Shown here piece by piece: positions 49,142 to 58,336 of a stretch of 64,000 nt of DNA (position 1 is the first letter of the stretch; every line of letters starts with the position of its first letter). The stretch is from Planctomycetaceae bacterium (GTDB lineage: Bacteria; Planctomycetota; Planctomycetia; Planctomycetales; Planctomycetaceae). The stretch is from contig JANQRQ010000192.1 of assembly GCA_028284485.1 (NCBI GenBank), positions 1-64,000 on the forward strand, read 5' to 3'. The notes beneath the pieces are model-generated. The model did not search any database, was not told the DNA's origin, and was given only the letters and a program-made list of their open reading frames with translations. The translations under genes and the position numbers were made by a program.

Positions 49142-50455
49142 ATGGACCCACTTCCCGATCCCCGAGAAAAAGTTCGTGAGTTGCCCACAAGTTCCGGCGT
49201 CTACTTAATGAAAGACCAGAAGGGACGAGTGATTTACGTCGGGAAGGCGGTCAACCTGCGGAGCCGAGTCGGCAGCTATTTTACGACTGCGGCGGCAACA
49301 GACAGGCGAACTGCCGAACTCGTTCCGGAAATCGCCGACATCGAGCACATTACGACCGATAGCGAGGTCGACGCCTTGTTGCTCGAGGCGCGATTGATCA
49401 AGGACGTTCAGCCGCGATTCAACCAGGAACTGAAAGACGACAAAACATTTCCCTATCTCGAAATTGTCACCGGCGAGGATTTTCCTCGGGTCGAATTCAC
49501 GCGCAAGCCGCGGGGACGCGGAGCCAAACTGTATGGCCCATTCACAAACGCCAAAAAGTTGCGAGGCACCATCGCTGTTCTACAGAAGATCTTTCGATTT
49601 CGGACATGCTCGCTCGATATCGACGAAAATGATGAACGCTGGAAATGGTTTCGTCCCTGTTTGCTCTACAACATCAACCAGTGCACCGCACCATGCAACC
49701 TGCGAATAACGAAAGACGATTACCGGCAGGATATTAAAAGATTGCGGATGTTCCTCGACGGCAAAAAAGGCAAGCTCCTGAAGGAACTGCGCAATGAAAT
49801 GAACGAGGCCTCGCAAAACTTCCAGTATGAAAAGGCTGCTCGATTAAGGGACGAAATCAAAGCATTAGAGAACCTGAATCTCCGTGGCGATCTTGAAGCC
49901 CACGCCCAGCCTGAGGTCTTTTACATCGACCCGAAGAAAGGTCTCGCCGGCTTGAAGAAAGCTTTCAAACTACCCGAGCTTCCGCGGCGCATTGAAGGAG
50001 TTGACATTGCCCATTTGCACGGCGGCGAGACTGTAGCCAGTTTGGTGCAGTTCATTGACGGATTGCCGTTCAAGCACGGTTACAAACGATTTCGCATCCG
50101 GACAGTCGACGGCGTTGACGACTTTGCAGCGATGCGAGAGGTCGTCAGTCGCCGATTCCGAAGACTCCACCAGGAAGGAGAATCGTTTCCCGATTTGCTG
50201 TTGATCGACGGCGGCAAAGGACAGCTCAGTTCAGCTTTGGATGCCATGCGAGCGATCGACATCGAGCCACCATTTACGATTTCACTCGCCAAACGTGAGG
50301 AAGAAGTGTTCCTCCCCGGTCAGTCGGAACCACGTCGGCTCGGAAAACACTCGTATGCACTTCGACTGTTACAGTATGTACGCGATGAATCGCATCGCTT
50401 TGCCCAAAGCTATCACCACATCCTTCGGCGGAAGCAAACACTCGAGGAAGACTAA
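49142..50455 (+). CDS. uvrC: UvrC-like excinuclease subunit, short form
   Basis: A 437-aa protein, while standard UvrC is about 600. The GIY-YIG nuclease is at 1-90 (GVYLMKDQKGRVIYVGKAV, FTTAAATDRRT). Next come a Cys-rich patch (FRTCSLDID, NINQCTAPC), a UVR segment (YEKAARLRDEIKALE), and the RNase H-like 5-prime nuclease domain (VDIAHLHGG, DLLLIDGGKGQLSSAL, RDESHRFAQSYH). The C-terminal helix-hairpin-helix pair is missing, and the middle is shorter. The ATG at 49142 opens on PLPDPREKVRELPTSSGVYL; the frame is open from 49058. It probably still makes both incisions in nucleotide excision repair with UvrAB, or works as a specialised variant. Confidence 0.85.
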   Translation: MDPLPDPREKVRELPTSSGVYLMKDQKGRVIYVGKAVNLRSRVGSYFTTAAATDRRTAELVPEIADIEHITTDSEVDALLLEARLIKDVQPRFNQELKDDKTFPYLEIVTGEDFPRVEFTRKPRGRGAKLYGPFTNAKKLRGTIAVLQKIFRFRTCSLDIDENDERWKWFRPCLLYNINQCTAPCNLRITKDDYRQDIKRLRMFLDGKKGKLLKELRNEMNEASQNFQYEKAARLRDEIKALENLNLRGDLEAHAQPEVFYIDPKKGLAGLKKAFKLPELPRRIEGVDIAHLHGGETVASLVQFIDGLPFKHGYKRFRIRTVDGVDDFAAMREVVSRRFRRLHQEGESFPDLLLIDGGKGQLSSALDAMRAIDIEPPFTISLAKREEEVFLPGQSEPRRLGKHSYALRLLQYVRDESHRFAQSYHHILRRKQTLEED

Positions 50456-50739
50456 CCGGGTGATAGGGTACGCATGTATCATTTCCGTCGATCGTCGGCA
50501 TCGCAAGCTGGCGAAGGGATTCCTGCCCACTATTCGCTCTTTGTGTAACTTACGCCGCGAAACTGCGCTCGACGCGAAATCCTACCGGGCTGGTCAACTT
50601 TTTGGTTGCGACCAGAATGAACTCACGACGCCGCGCCGATAATGAAATTAGGACGTATCGCGACTACCGATCCGGTCGTCGAGTTGGCGATCGGTTTCTT
50701 TCGTGAACACCGCCTTGATGCCTCCAGGTGCCTTGCCCG

Positions 50740-51417
50740 ATGTTTCCACCGATTCAATCGATTCGAAAACTCGTATTGCCGCTCACGGTTTTGTTGATCG
50801 GTCTCATCGACAATGCACCTGCGCAACAGGCCCAGGACCCACGGGAACAACGATTTGGTGTCCGTTTTCAACCGCTCATTATTCCGCCGGCAAATTTTCA
50901 GAATCTTCGATTTCGTCAACCACAGTTTCAAACAATTGTGAACCCGACAATTCAGTTTCGGAATGTGGTTTATCCACCGCAGTTCACATCGTATTCCGAT
51001 CTTGATCGGCGCGGACAAGTCAGCGGAACCACCCGAAATATACGACGAGGTTCTCAGACATCCGAATCCTACGGCCTGCAACCGACAACAAATGGTTCTC
51101 CAACCGCACTCACACGACTGCGCGATCGCCCCTCGGATGCCAACTCATTAAACCGCTCCAAATATTCAGAAAGCACGGGAAGGCTCGTCAATCGGAGCCC
51201 GCGCGAGCTGCCGCAAGGAACGAATTTCGCGAGATCGGATTCACAACGATCGCAAATCCTCGCCAACCGTCAGCAGCGGGCCGCAGAAATTGCGCTGTCA
51301 CCAAGAACTGACCAAAGCACGTCGGATCGGGTTGCTGACCGAAGCCAGGCGGGGCGCCCGGTCCGCACAACAACACGTTTGCGCATCGACTCGACGACCG
51401 GCAGCGTCGTCCGATGA
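50740..51417 (+). CDS. Secreted low-complexity protein, function unknown
   Basis: A 225-aa protein with a signal peptide (hydrophobic stretch about 12-24, NAPAQQ cleavage region). The mature part is rich in Arg, Gln, Asn and Ser, with repeats of FRQPQF or FQPLIIPP type near the start. No domain is recognised. The frame is open from a GTG at 50728; the ATG at 50740 is preferred. Confidence 0.5.
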   Translation: MFPPIQSIRKLVLPLTVLLIGLIDNAPAQQAQDPREQRFGVRFQPLIIPPANFQNLRFRQPQFQTIVNPTIQFRNVVYPPQFTSYSDLDRRGQVSGTTRNIRRGSQTSESYGLQPTTNGSPTALTRLRDRPSDANSLNRSKYSESTGRLVNRSPRELPQGTNFARSDSQRSQILANRQQRAAEIALSPRTDQSTSDRVADRSQAGRPVRTTTRLRIDSTTGSVVR

Positions 51418-51471
51418 CCATGTGCGTGCGCCGAAGACTTGTCCGCCCATTCGCCGAGTCAAAATCTCAAA

Positions 51472-52251
51472 CTATCCTGCCGATCTAAATTGTGGCACGG
51501 CTTCCGCGATCGACAGGTTTGACTGCATATGCTGGGCGTTGAGCGTCCCCACAACGAGGCTGGAGACATGCGGATTGGATAGCACAAACTGGATGGCTTC
51601 TTCGGGTGGTAAGTGCCCCGATGCAAAGCCCTTTTTGACGACCACACCAATTCGAGCGGCGGCGGCTTCGTCGATGACCTCGGCAAATGACGTCTCTTGG
51701 ACATGGTATTCCACCATTATCACATCGGCCCATCGAAGCGCCGCCCGCGTGCCCTCGATCGTCTTGCCGGAAAAACCGATGGCCTGCGTTCCGCCCTGTT
51801 CCTTGAACTTCTGAAGCGCCCCGACCACGTCGCTGTTGTTCTGAATCTCGAGGTCCTCGCCATTGGAATGGACGAAGACACAATCAACAACGTCGGTCTG
51901 CAACCGCTTCAGGCTTCTGGCCAGGCTGGCGTTGACCGAATCGGACGAGTAATCGTAATGCGATGTCCCTTGATCGAAAGTCTCGCCAACTTTCGTTGAA
52001 AGCGTGAACTCGTCTCGGCGGTGCGATAGATACCGGCCGATCCGCTCCTCACTAATCCCGTAAGCGGGGGCCGTATCGATGTAGCGGACTCCCATATCGA
52101 CGAGGCTGTTCAAAATTCGTTCGGCAGCTCGTTCGTCGGGAAGATCGTACCCTTGCGGATACTTGATATTCTCGTTGCGTCCCAGTTTGAACGCGCCGAA
52201 TCCGATCGGCGATACCGCGATATGAGTCCGCCCTAAAACCCGCGAATCCAT
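51472..52251 (-). CDS. Aldo/keto reductase
   Basis: A 259-aa AKR-type NADPH reductase. It has the GFGAFKLGR start, DTAPAYG (Asp and Tyr of the tetrad), LSTKVGE (Lys) and DCVFVHSNG (His). The C-terminal part has GVVVKKGFASG and SSLVVGTLN. It is shorter than typical AKRs (about 300-320 aa). Two bp separate it from the upstream FAD oxidoreductase gene, so the two are one operon. Substrate unknown. Confidence 0.87.
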   Translation of the reverse strand: MDSRVLGRTHIAVSPIGFGAFKLGRNENIKYPQGYDLPDERAAERILNSLVDMGVRYIDTAPAYGISEERIGRYLSHRRDEFTLSTKVGETFDQGTSHYDYSSDSVNASLARSLKRLQTDVVDCVFVHSNGEDLEIQNNSDVVGALQKFKEQGGTQAIGFSGKTIEGTRAALRWADVIMVEYHVQETSFAEVIDEAAAARIGVVVKKGFASGHLPPEEAIQFVLSNPHVSSLVVGTLNAQHMQSNLSIAEAVPQFRSAG

Positions 52252-52253
52252 AC

Positions 52254-53540
52254 TCAGGCCGCTTTCTTATGAGTGCTCTCGGATGGGCGAACGTCTTCAA
52301 ATGCCGTCCACTGGGTGGCCGTTTCCCAAGGGGGAAGAGCAACTTCTGGTCGCGGCCACTGTGATAATGTTTCGGCCTCGGATGCGAGGAGTTCGCTTTC
52401 TGTCGCCGTGCAACAAGTCTTAATCTGCTCGAGCACCTGTCGCGACAATTCCGGTGCCAAAGCTAACTTGGTCGGCCAAGCGGTCAGGCAGTTACCTTCG
52501 CGTACGATTTGGACCGATTCGGGGCGCACTCCATTGGGTGTTATTCGTTCCGCCCGATCAACCCGATACGTTGTGCACTCGACCCCACGTAGATCCAATG
52601 AAGGTAGAATGGTCGCTAATTCTCGAAAGGCGAATTCGATGAGCGACGGCGCGTCACTCGCGACTCCTTGTTCGGCGATCTGTCCGCCAAGCTGCCAAAC
52701 CGTTCGCCCTTGTGAATCGACGTCGGACGTAATCGTGACGCGTGTTCCAGCACCGTCGACGCAGTGACCGTTGAACGACGGCAGATCACCACGAACCAGC
52801 ACCATGTGCAGCGGACGGCGCTGCATTTGCGGCACCGCGAGACCGACTTCTTCCCGAAGTCGAGCGTTTCCTGCACCGGCTGCGAATACGACGACAGCAG
52901 GATTCAATTCGAGTTCGGCGCGAGGCTGATCCGACGTGCCATTCATGACTGAACAGTGACCGATGGGGGAATGCAGTCGCACGGCCGACACGTTGCCGGG
53001 CTGCTGAAAGTGAAACTCTGCGCCGCCATGCGAATCGATTTGAAGAATTCGATCGCGTTGCCGGTTGCCCAAATCTGCGAGAAACGACGCAGGCGAGATG
53101 ACTTGCTCGTCGAGGCGAGCGACAGTCCCCGCACAGTTCGCAAGCAGGCTGGGGATCTCATTTTGGTCAAGCCGTGTCGGGGCGACCCGCAAGCCAACCC
53201 GGGCGCCGATCATTCCGATGCGCGACGATAGCGATTCCGTCCGCCAAAGATAGCAGTGACCGGAACGAACTTGCGTCCGGCTCAAGTTGGGTTGCCGCCG
53301 GCCGGCGAGACAATCTCGCCAAATGCCTGGCATCTCGCGAATGTTGGCCGCTGATCCGGTCAGCATTCCCCGCAAAGTGTATTTGAGACCGCCATGAATG
53401 ATGCCTTGGGAAGCAATCGTTTGCCCGGTCCCAAGCTTGGCTGATTCGAGAAGCAGGGCATCGTAGCCTGTCCGCGTCAATTCGTCGAGAAGCCACAAAC
53501 CGGCGGCCCCTCCTCCAAGAATGACAACATCAAGCTTCAT
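52254..53540 (-). CDS. FAD-dependent oxidoreductase (DAO/GlpD-like)
   Basis: A 428-aa flavoprotein. The dinucleotide-binding motif VVILGGGAAGLWLLDEL and a GTGQTIASQGIIHGG stretch mark the DAO superfamily. The middle has a GAGNARL block, but I cannot assign the substrate (amino acid, glycerol phosphate or other). It is coupled to the aldo/keto reductase gene. Confidence 0.78.
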   Translation of the reverse strand: MKLDVVILGGGAAGLWLLDELTRTGYDALLLESAKLGTGQTIASQGIIHGGLKYTLRGMLTGSAANIREMPGIWRDCLAGRRQPNLSRTQVRSGHCYLWRTESLSSRIGMIGARVGLRVAPTRLDQNEIPSLLANCAGTVARLDEQVISPASFLADLGNRQRDRILQIDSHGGAEFHFQQPGNVSAVRLHSPIGHCSVMNGTSDQPRAELELNPAVVVFAAGAGNARLREEVGLAVPQMQRRPLHMVLVRGDLPSFNGHCVDGAGTRVTITSDVDSQGRTVWQLGGQIAEQGVASDAPSLIEFAFRELATILPSLDLRGVECTTYRVDRAERITPNGVRPESVQIVREGNCLTAWPTKLALAPELSRQVLEQIKTCCTATESELLASEAETLSQWPRPEVALPPWETATQWTAFEDVRPSESTHKKAA

Positions 53541-54022
53541 CGCGACGTATTTCCCTCGATCGTCGGGAGATAAGGCTGCCCCAATTAAGTCCGCAAGTTT
53601 TATCGGACGGGCCGATTTCGCGGAAGACGAATCGAATCGTGCACGAAATCCACGATCCGTTTGCGTCGGATTCCGCTTTTCCGACGGTATGGTCAGAACT
53701 TGCTACCGAATGTGTTTCTGGCACATTTGGCAATCGAAGCAGACAAAAACGAGACCGATTTGGCGTATCGCAGCCTTCACGACGTACGAATTGTTGGACT
53801 GGCCTTGCTAGTAGGGAGGTCCTACAATGTGGGCCGATTGCGTGACACGCCGAATGAACTGAACAAATGGCACCGCATCGGAGTTCGCTATCGCCTGCAT
53901 AAGGCCAGATTGCGAAGCCGTTTATCCGATTGTCTTTTTGATAAGACAGGGGTTTTCTGGGATTTGATCCAAGGTCTCGTCCAACGAATTTGGCGACACC
54001 GCCCCTAATCAAACGAGGCCCG
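53541..54022. other. Divergent intergenic region, nothing recognised
   Basis: A 482-bp region between the minus-strand FAD oxidoreductase and the plus-strand DUF6677-like gene. The overlapping frames do not look like genes. Promoters for both flanking genes must lie here. Confidence 0.4.
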
Positions 54023-55051
54023 ATGTCCGATTATAAGGAACTACTTAAGAACCCCATCATCGCCGCCTGTTTGGCTTTGATCTTCCCCGGCGCCGGGCAC
54101 CTTTACCAGCGCCGTTTTTTCAAAGCCGGTTTGTACTCTGTTTGCATTATGGGGACCTTTCTGTATGGCCTGCATTTGGGCGAATGGAAAACGGTCTACC
54201 TACGCTGGGAAATCGGCCATAAGACTGTCGGCTATTTGTCACAAATGATGGTCGGGCTGCCTGCATGGATCACTCTGGTCCAACGCGAGCGGTACGAGCC
54301 TCCCGATCCACGACAACGATTCGATCCCCATCTGGGGACTCGACAGTCTCAACTCGATTCTGGCGTCAAAGCGCCGTTCCGCGGATTGATCAGTTATGTT
54401 GAAACCGACGGCCAAACACGCCAAGGAGAAGTCGACGGGCAAATCCTGCTGGAGAACATGCCCGGCGCATTTCCCGGCGCGGAAGTGGCCCGTGGAACGT
54501 TTACCGGTATGTTGAACGGCGAGGAGCAGATTCAAATCGATGTCGGCGGACCGATTTCCATCGGTCCACGAATTTATGCCAGCGAAGATATCAGTCCACG
54601 TATGCTTGGCGGAGAGGAAGCCATTCGGCCGACCTTTTCCAGCGAACGACGATATCTTCAGTGCACGGTTCTAACAGCGAATGGCGACGAGTGGCTTCAA
54701 TCGGGATCTTTAGAAGGAACAATCCCTCGCGCATTCCTTGATTGGTTTCAAGTGCCGCTCGAAGAGAATGCGTACGAAGATTTGCACGGACGCTTGGGAA
54801 AGCAATTTGCCTTGGCCCTTGTTTACACTTGGATCGCCGGCCTATTGAATCTGCTGGCGGTCTGGGATGCGTTGGAGGGACCGGCATATGGCTATGGTGA
54901 CGAGCCGGACCCCAAGGAGCAGGAAAAGGCAAAGGCCAAGAAACCGGGTACCAAGGCTCCCCAGGACCGAAATCTTCAAGCCAAAGCGGAGGCTCAAAAG
55001 CCAACCGAAACGGCCGACGCCGAGTCGACAGCAACTTCACCCAAGAGTTAA
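54023..55051 (+). CDS. DUF6677-like membrane protein, function unknown
   Basis: A 342-aa protein. It has N-terminal membrane segments (residues 11-30 and 33-50) with the pattern NPIIAACLALIFPGAGHLYQ (a GxGHLYxR type N-terminus), a hydrophobic segment near 275-290, and a Lys/Ala/Glu-rich C-terminal tail. It resembles the planctomycete DUF6677 family; that label is from memory. ATG at 54023 with GAGG upstream (frame open from 53990). It is probably coupled with the next small gene. Confidence 0.65.
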   Translation: MSDYKELLKNPIIAACLALIFPGAGHLYQRRFFKAGLYSVCIMGTFLYGLHLGEWKTVYLRWEIGHKTVGYLSQMMVGLPAWITLVQRERYEPPDPRQRFDPHLGTRQSQLDSGVKAPFRGLISYVETDGQTRQGEVDGQILLENMPGAFPGAEVARGTFTGMLNGEEQIQIDVGGPISIGPRIYASEDISPRMLGGEEAIRPTFSSERRYLQCTVLTANGDEWLQSGSLEGTIPRAFLDWFQVPLEENAYEDLHGRLGKQFALALVYTWIAGLLNLLAVWDALEGPAYGYGDEPDPKEQEKAKAKKPGTKAPQDRNLQAKAEAQKPTETADAESTATSPKS

Positions 55052-55054
55052 ACG

Positions 55055-55258
55055 ATGTGGAACCTGATTGCCGCTGCGGAAATGAATACGACGTGGTACT
55101 TGTTACCATTAGCCGTCGTCATCAGCCTGGTTTATAACGCTAGCCGTTACGAAATCCCGGCGGTTATTGTCACCCGTGCCGTCCGCACCTGTATCACCAT
55201 TCTGGTGTTTATGACAGCCGTGTTTCTGGTGCTGTTTGTTCTATCGTTCAACTTGTGA
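55055..55258 (+). CDS. Small two-helix membrane protein, function unknown
   Basis: A 67-aa protein with two hydrophobic helices (about 14-30 and 45-65) and the SRYEIPAVIVTRAVRTC stretch between them. It starts 3 bp after the DUF6677-like stop. I do not recognise its family, but the spacing and composition support a real gene. Confidence 0.55.
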   Translation: MWNLIAAAEMNTTWYLLPLAVVISLVYNASRYEIPAVIVTRAVRTCITILVFMTAVFLVLFVLSFNL

Positions 55259-55279
55259 GTCCATCTGCGACTTCGCGTC

Positions 55280-56155
55280 CTAGGCACCCGAACGGTCCGG
55301 CGTTCGCGACTCCGTCTGCTCGCGCGACATGTGCGGCTGATTGGGTGAACTCCCGTCGGCCTCGTCCTGCCGGATTTCCATGGTCTCGTCAGCCGAATCG
55401 GGACCAAACGCCGTTCGCCCTTCGATAATCGAGCCAGCGTCGAACCGTCGACCAAAGTAAAATTCCTGCGCGTCGCGGTTATTCAGAACGGTCTGCGCAT
55501 CGCCGGAGACGAGCACCTTGCCCGCACAAATGATATAGCTGCGATCGGTAATGGTTAGCGTTTCACGTTCACGGTGGTCGGTCAACAGAATGGCGATTCC
55601 GTCTTTTCGCAGACCATCGATGATGTCTTGAATGTCGTGTATCGTCACAGGATCAATGCCGGTGAATGGTTCGTCCAACAGAATCAACTGCGGTTCGGTT
55701 GCCAAACAACGCGCGATTTCAAGCCGGCGGCGTTCGCCACCCGAAAGTGTCGAAGCAATTTGATTGCGCTTGTCCGACAGGCCGAACTGATCCAGCAACC
55801 GGTCGGTGATCTCGATTCTCTCCTTGCGCGGTATCGTGAGGTACTCCAACACGGCAATGATGTTTTGCTCGACGGTCAGCTTTACGAAGATGCTGTCGTC
55901 TTGGGGGAGATACCCCATACCGGCACGGGCGCGCTTGTACATGGGCCACTTGGTAACGTCGATTCCGTTAAGAAGAACGCGTCCCTCGGTCGGCGCAATC
56001 ATTCCGCATGTCATACGAAATGAAGTGGTTTTGCCCGCACCGTTGGGTCCGAGCAATCCAACGATTTCGCCACGTTCCACCGTGATGTCGACACCGTCCA
56101 CGGCACGCTTACCAGGGTAATCCTTCACCAATCCAGTGCACTGAAGCAATGACAC
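55280..56155 (-). CDS. lptB: LptB-like ABC transporter ATP-binding protein (lipopolysaccharide export)
   Basis: The cytoplasmic ATPase of the LptBFG-type machine, 291 aa. Walker A GLLGPNGAGKTT, signature STLSGGERRRLEIAR, Walker B ILLDEPFTGIDP and the LLTDHRERETL stretch match LptB. The C-terminal 55 residues are an acidic, Ser-rich extension that LptB does not usually have. The start is GTG. It follows the two signal peptidase genes, with 49 bp between. Confidence 0.85.
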   Translation of the reverse strand: MSLLQCTGLVKDYPGKRAVDGVDITVERGEIVGLLGPNGAGKTTSFRMTCGMIAPTEGRVLLNGIDVTKWPMYKRARAGMGYLPQDDSIFVKLTVEQNIIAVLEYLTIPRKERIEITDRLLDQFGLSDKRNQIASTLSGGERRRLEIARCLATEPQLILLDEPFTGIDPVTIHDIQDIIDGLRKDGIAILLTDHRERETLTITDRSYIICAGKVLVSGDAQTVLNNRDAQEFYFGRRFDAGSIIEGRTAFGPDSADETMEIRQDEADGSSPNQPHMSREQTESRTPDRSGA

Positions 56156-56204
56156 GTCTTATGTCCTCCCTGACAATCGACCCCAAATGGAACTGAATAG
56201 GGCT

Positions 56205-58127
56205 CTAGCGGATTCGATGCATTCGTCCAATTTGCGGATAAAACGGAAAACGAAAATCGGGGTAGTCCGATTTGCCCGACGCGACCCCATCACGACCGTG
56301 CCCCGCATTGAGCGTGTGATAAGTCACGGGGTAGCCATACGGTTGAGTCGCCGAGATCAACGGAATTCCGAACGGCTTGCCGTGCGGCCAATAGATGAAA
56401 AATGCCTTTCCAACCAAGGCCGTGCGGGAAACAGCGTGACGATGTTTCGCTCGCCGTGTGTTCGTCCACAGCCGACTATCTTTACTACGCGGACTGTTGT
56501 CGCCCAACATGAGGTATTCGTCGGGACCCAACTCGAAGACCGCTTCATTCATGTTTCTGTAGTAATGGTCGCTCCAGGCCAATGGATCATAAATCAGATC
56601 CAACAGCCGCTCGCGTGCACTGACTTCGGAGACTGGGGCGGGCTGCCCACTAAAGTCGTTCTCGACAACGTACTCGCTGCGATAATAAATGTCGCGTTCG
56701 AGCAACAGATGCGACACCGTGGCGCCCAAGCCGCGAGACGCGATGCCGGCTGGGATCAAATCGGCGTTTTGTGGGCCGGCAAGAGTCGTTTCCGGAACGA
56801 CGTATTTCGCACCTTCTCCGAATTCGGCAAGAGTCCCGTTGATCCACAAACAAAGCCGATCGTCGACATTGGCGAAAACCACTCGGTAATCACCCACACC
56901 GTTCAGACCTGTTTCGCAACTGGCCATCACGGTTTCTTCGACTTCTTCACGATTCCTGGGAGTGACCGTCAGTAACTCGGCATTCCCGGTGTTGACGTCG
57001 ATGCGGCAACGGTAACGCCTCGAACCCTCACACAACTCAAAAACAATTTCGGCACCTTCGCGGACGTCGGTAACGTCGACCGTCGCGGAGAGCGTCAGAT
57101 CGCCAACCCAATAGTAATCGCTATACAACGCATCGAGACCAATCGATTGCCCACCCGTATAAGTGTTGTAGCCACACAAATCGGTGATCAATTGTGGGGA
57201 TGGATTCTGTCTCAATTCCGGTGTGCGCGCCGATGCACCAGAATCGTCCGATTCAAAATCGACAGCGAGCCAGTCTTCGTTCGTCGGAATGATGTGACGA
57301 TACCGCAGCCAACGCATGTCCCCGCCTGCAGACTTGTCCGGACTGAGCGCGAATGATGTTGCATTTTCGTCAGCCTGCCAGCCATCGGCGTCGTCCGTCC
57401 AGCCGGCGATCGATTCGGTACCATTCGAACGTTTGACCGCAGCCCAGCGTGTCGGCCATCCATTTTTGTGCAACGTCGTTTCAGGATGGTCATTGTCGTA
57501 AACCAGGATTTGAAGATCGCGCTGCTTGGTGGGATCTTCCTTTCGCAGGATCGACCGCGTCCCATCCGGCTCGATGAGATACAAATCTCCCTGCTTGATC
57601 ATCACGGTTTCATTCGGCAGACCGACGAGCCGTTTGATGTAGTTCGTCTTTGGTTCTTCCGGATATTTAAAAACCGCGACGTCCCAGCGGCTAGGGTCGC
57701 TGAATTCGTAAGGGAATTTGTTGACCAGAATCCGATCACCCTTGAAGACCGGAAGATCGAACACCGACATGCGATACCGGCAGTTCGGACAAGCCGCTTC
57801 TTCAATTCGATGGCCCGGGCGCAGCAATCCGTAGTCGTCCACTTCGTCGCTTGCACCGACGGTAAAGCTGTATCCACACTGCTCGCAGTTGACGTCCTTA
57901 TGGCGACCGTACAATGTGGGAGCCATCGACCCGGTGGGAATGACAAATGCTTCCGCTTCGAACGCGCGGAACAAAAACGCCAGAATGAACGCCACAACAA
58001 TCGACTCGACCGTTTCTCTCAAGCCATCCTTGCGTTCAACAGGTGTCTTTTCGGTCGATGTGCCACTCGTCGCCCCCTTGGCGGACTTTTCGGAGTGGGC
58101 CGTTCGGCGTTGTTTCGGTCCTGTCAT
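56205..58127 (-). CDS. Giant signal peptidase I with zinc ribbon and insertion
   Basis: A 640-aa type I signal peptidase; ordinary ones have about 200-330. One membrane helix (about 44-60) is followed by the catalytic Ser67 (IPTGSMAPTL). Next come a CEQC and CPNC zinc-ribbon-like pair (81-116), the catalytic Lys165 (NYIKRLVGLPNE) and the LGDNSPRSKDSR box at 541-552. Between the Lys and the GDNS box lies an insertion of about 345 residues, mostly beta-rich. It resembles a LamG/concanavalin-type or other jelly-roll domain. The frame is open to a GTG at 58154. It is 182 bp from a second such gene. Confidence 0.85.
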   Translation of the reverse strand: MTGPKQRRTAHSEKSAKGATSGTSTEKTPVERKDGLRETVESIVVAFILAFLFRAFEAEAFVIPTGSMAPTLYGRHKDVNCEQCGYSFTVGASDEVDDYGLLRPGHRIEEAACPNCRYRMSVFDLPVFKGDRILVNKFPYEFSDPSRWDVAVFKYPEEPKTNYIKRLVGLPNETVMIKQGDLYLIEPDGTRSILRKEDPTKQRDLQILVYDNDHPETTLHKNGWPTRWAAVKRSNGTESIAGWTDDADGWQADENATSFALSPDKSAGGDMRWLRYRHIIPTNEDWLAVDFESDDSGASARTPELRQNPSPQLITDLCGYNTYTGGQSIGLDALYSDYYWVGDLTLSATVDVTDVREGAEIVFELCEGSRRYRCRIDVNTGNAELLTVTPRNREEVEETVMASCETGLNGVGDYRVVFANVDDRLCLWINGTLAEFGEGAKYVVPETTLAGPQNADLIPAGIASRGLGATVSHLLLERDIYYRSEYVVENDFSGQPAPVSEVSARERLLDLIYDPLAWSDHYYRNMNEAVFELGPDEYLMLGDNSPRSKDSRLWTNTRRAKHRHAVSRTALVGKAFFIYWPHGKPFGIPLISATQPYGYPVTYHTLNAGHGRDGVASGKSDYPDFRFPFYPQIGRMHRIR

Positions 58128-58336
58128 ACCGGGTGAAATCCCATAGTCAAACACTGAGTCTTGGACGGCAATTCACCGGTGGGACTCAAATTCTGTCATC
58201 GTTTCGGCGAGTTCGTCTCAATGCTGTTACGAACTCGTCGACCGGGTCGTTTGGAGGCCTTGTCACAAAAAGTCGAAATGACCTGCGCGAACGACAATTA
58301 GTAACTCATATACAAAAAACGACTTATGCCAACGAG

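Noticed and set aside
53661-54008. ORF of 115 residues before the DUF6677-like gene
   Set aside because: No recognisable features, and it overlaps other frames in a divergent intergenic region.
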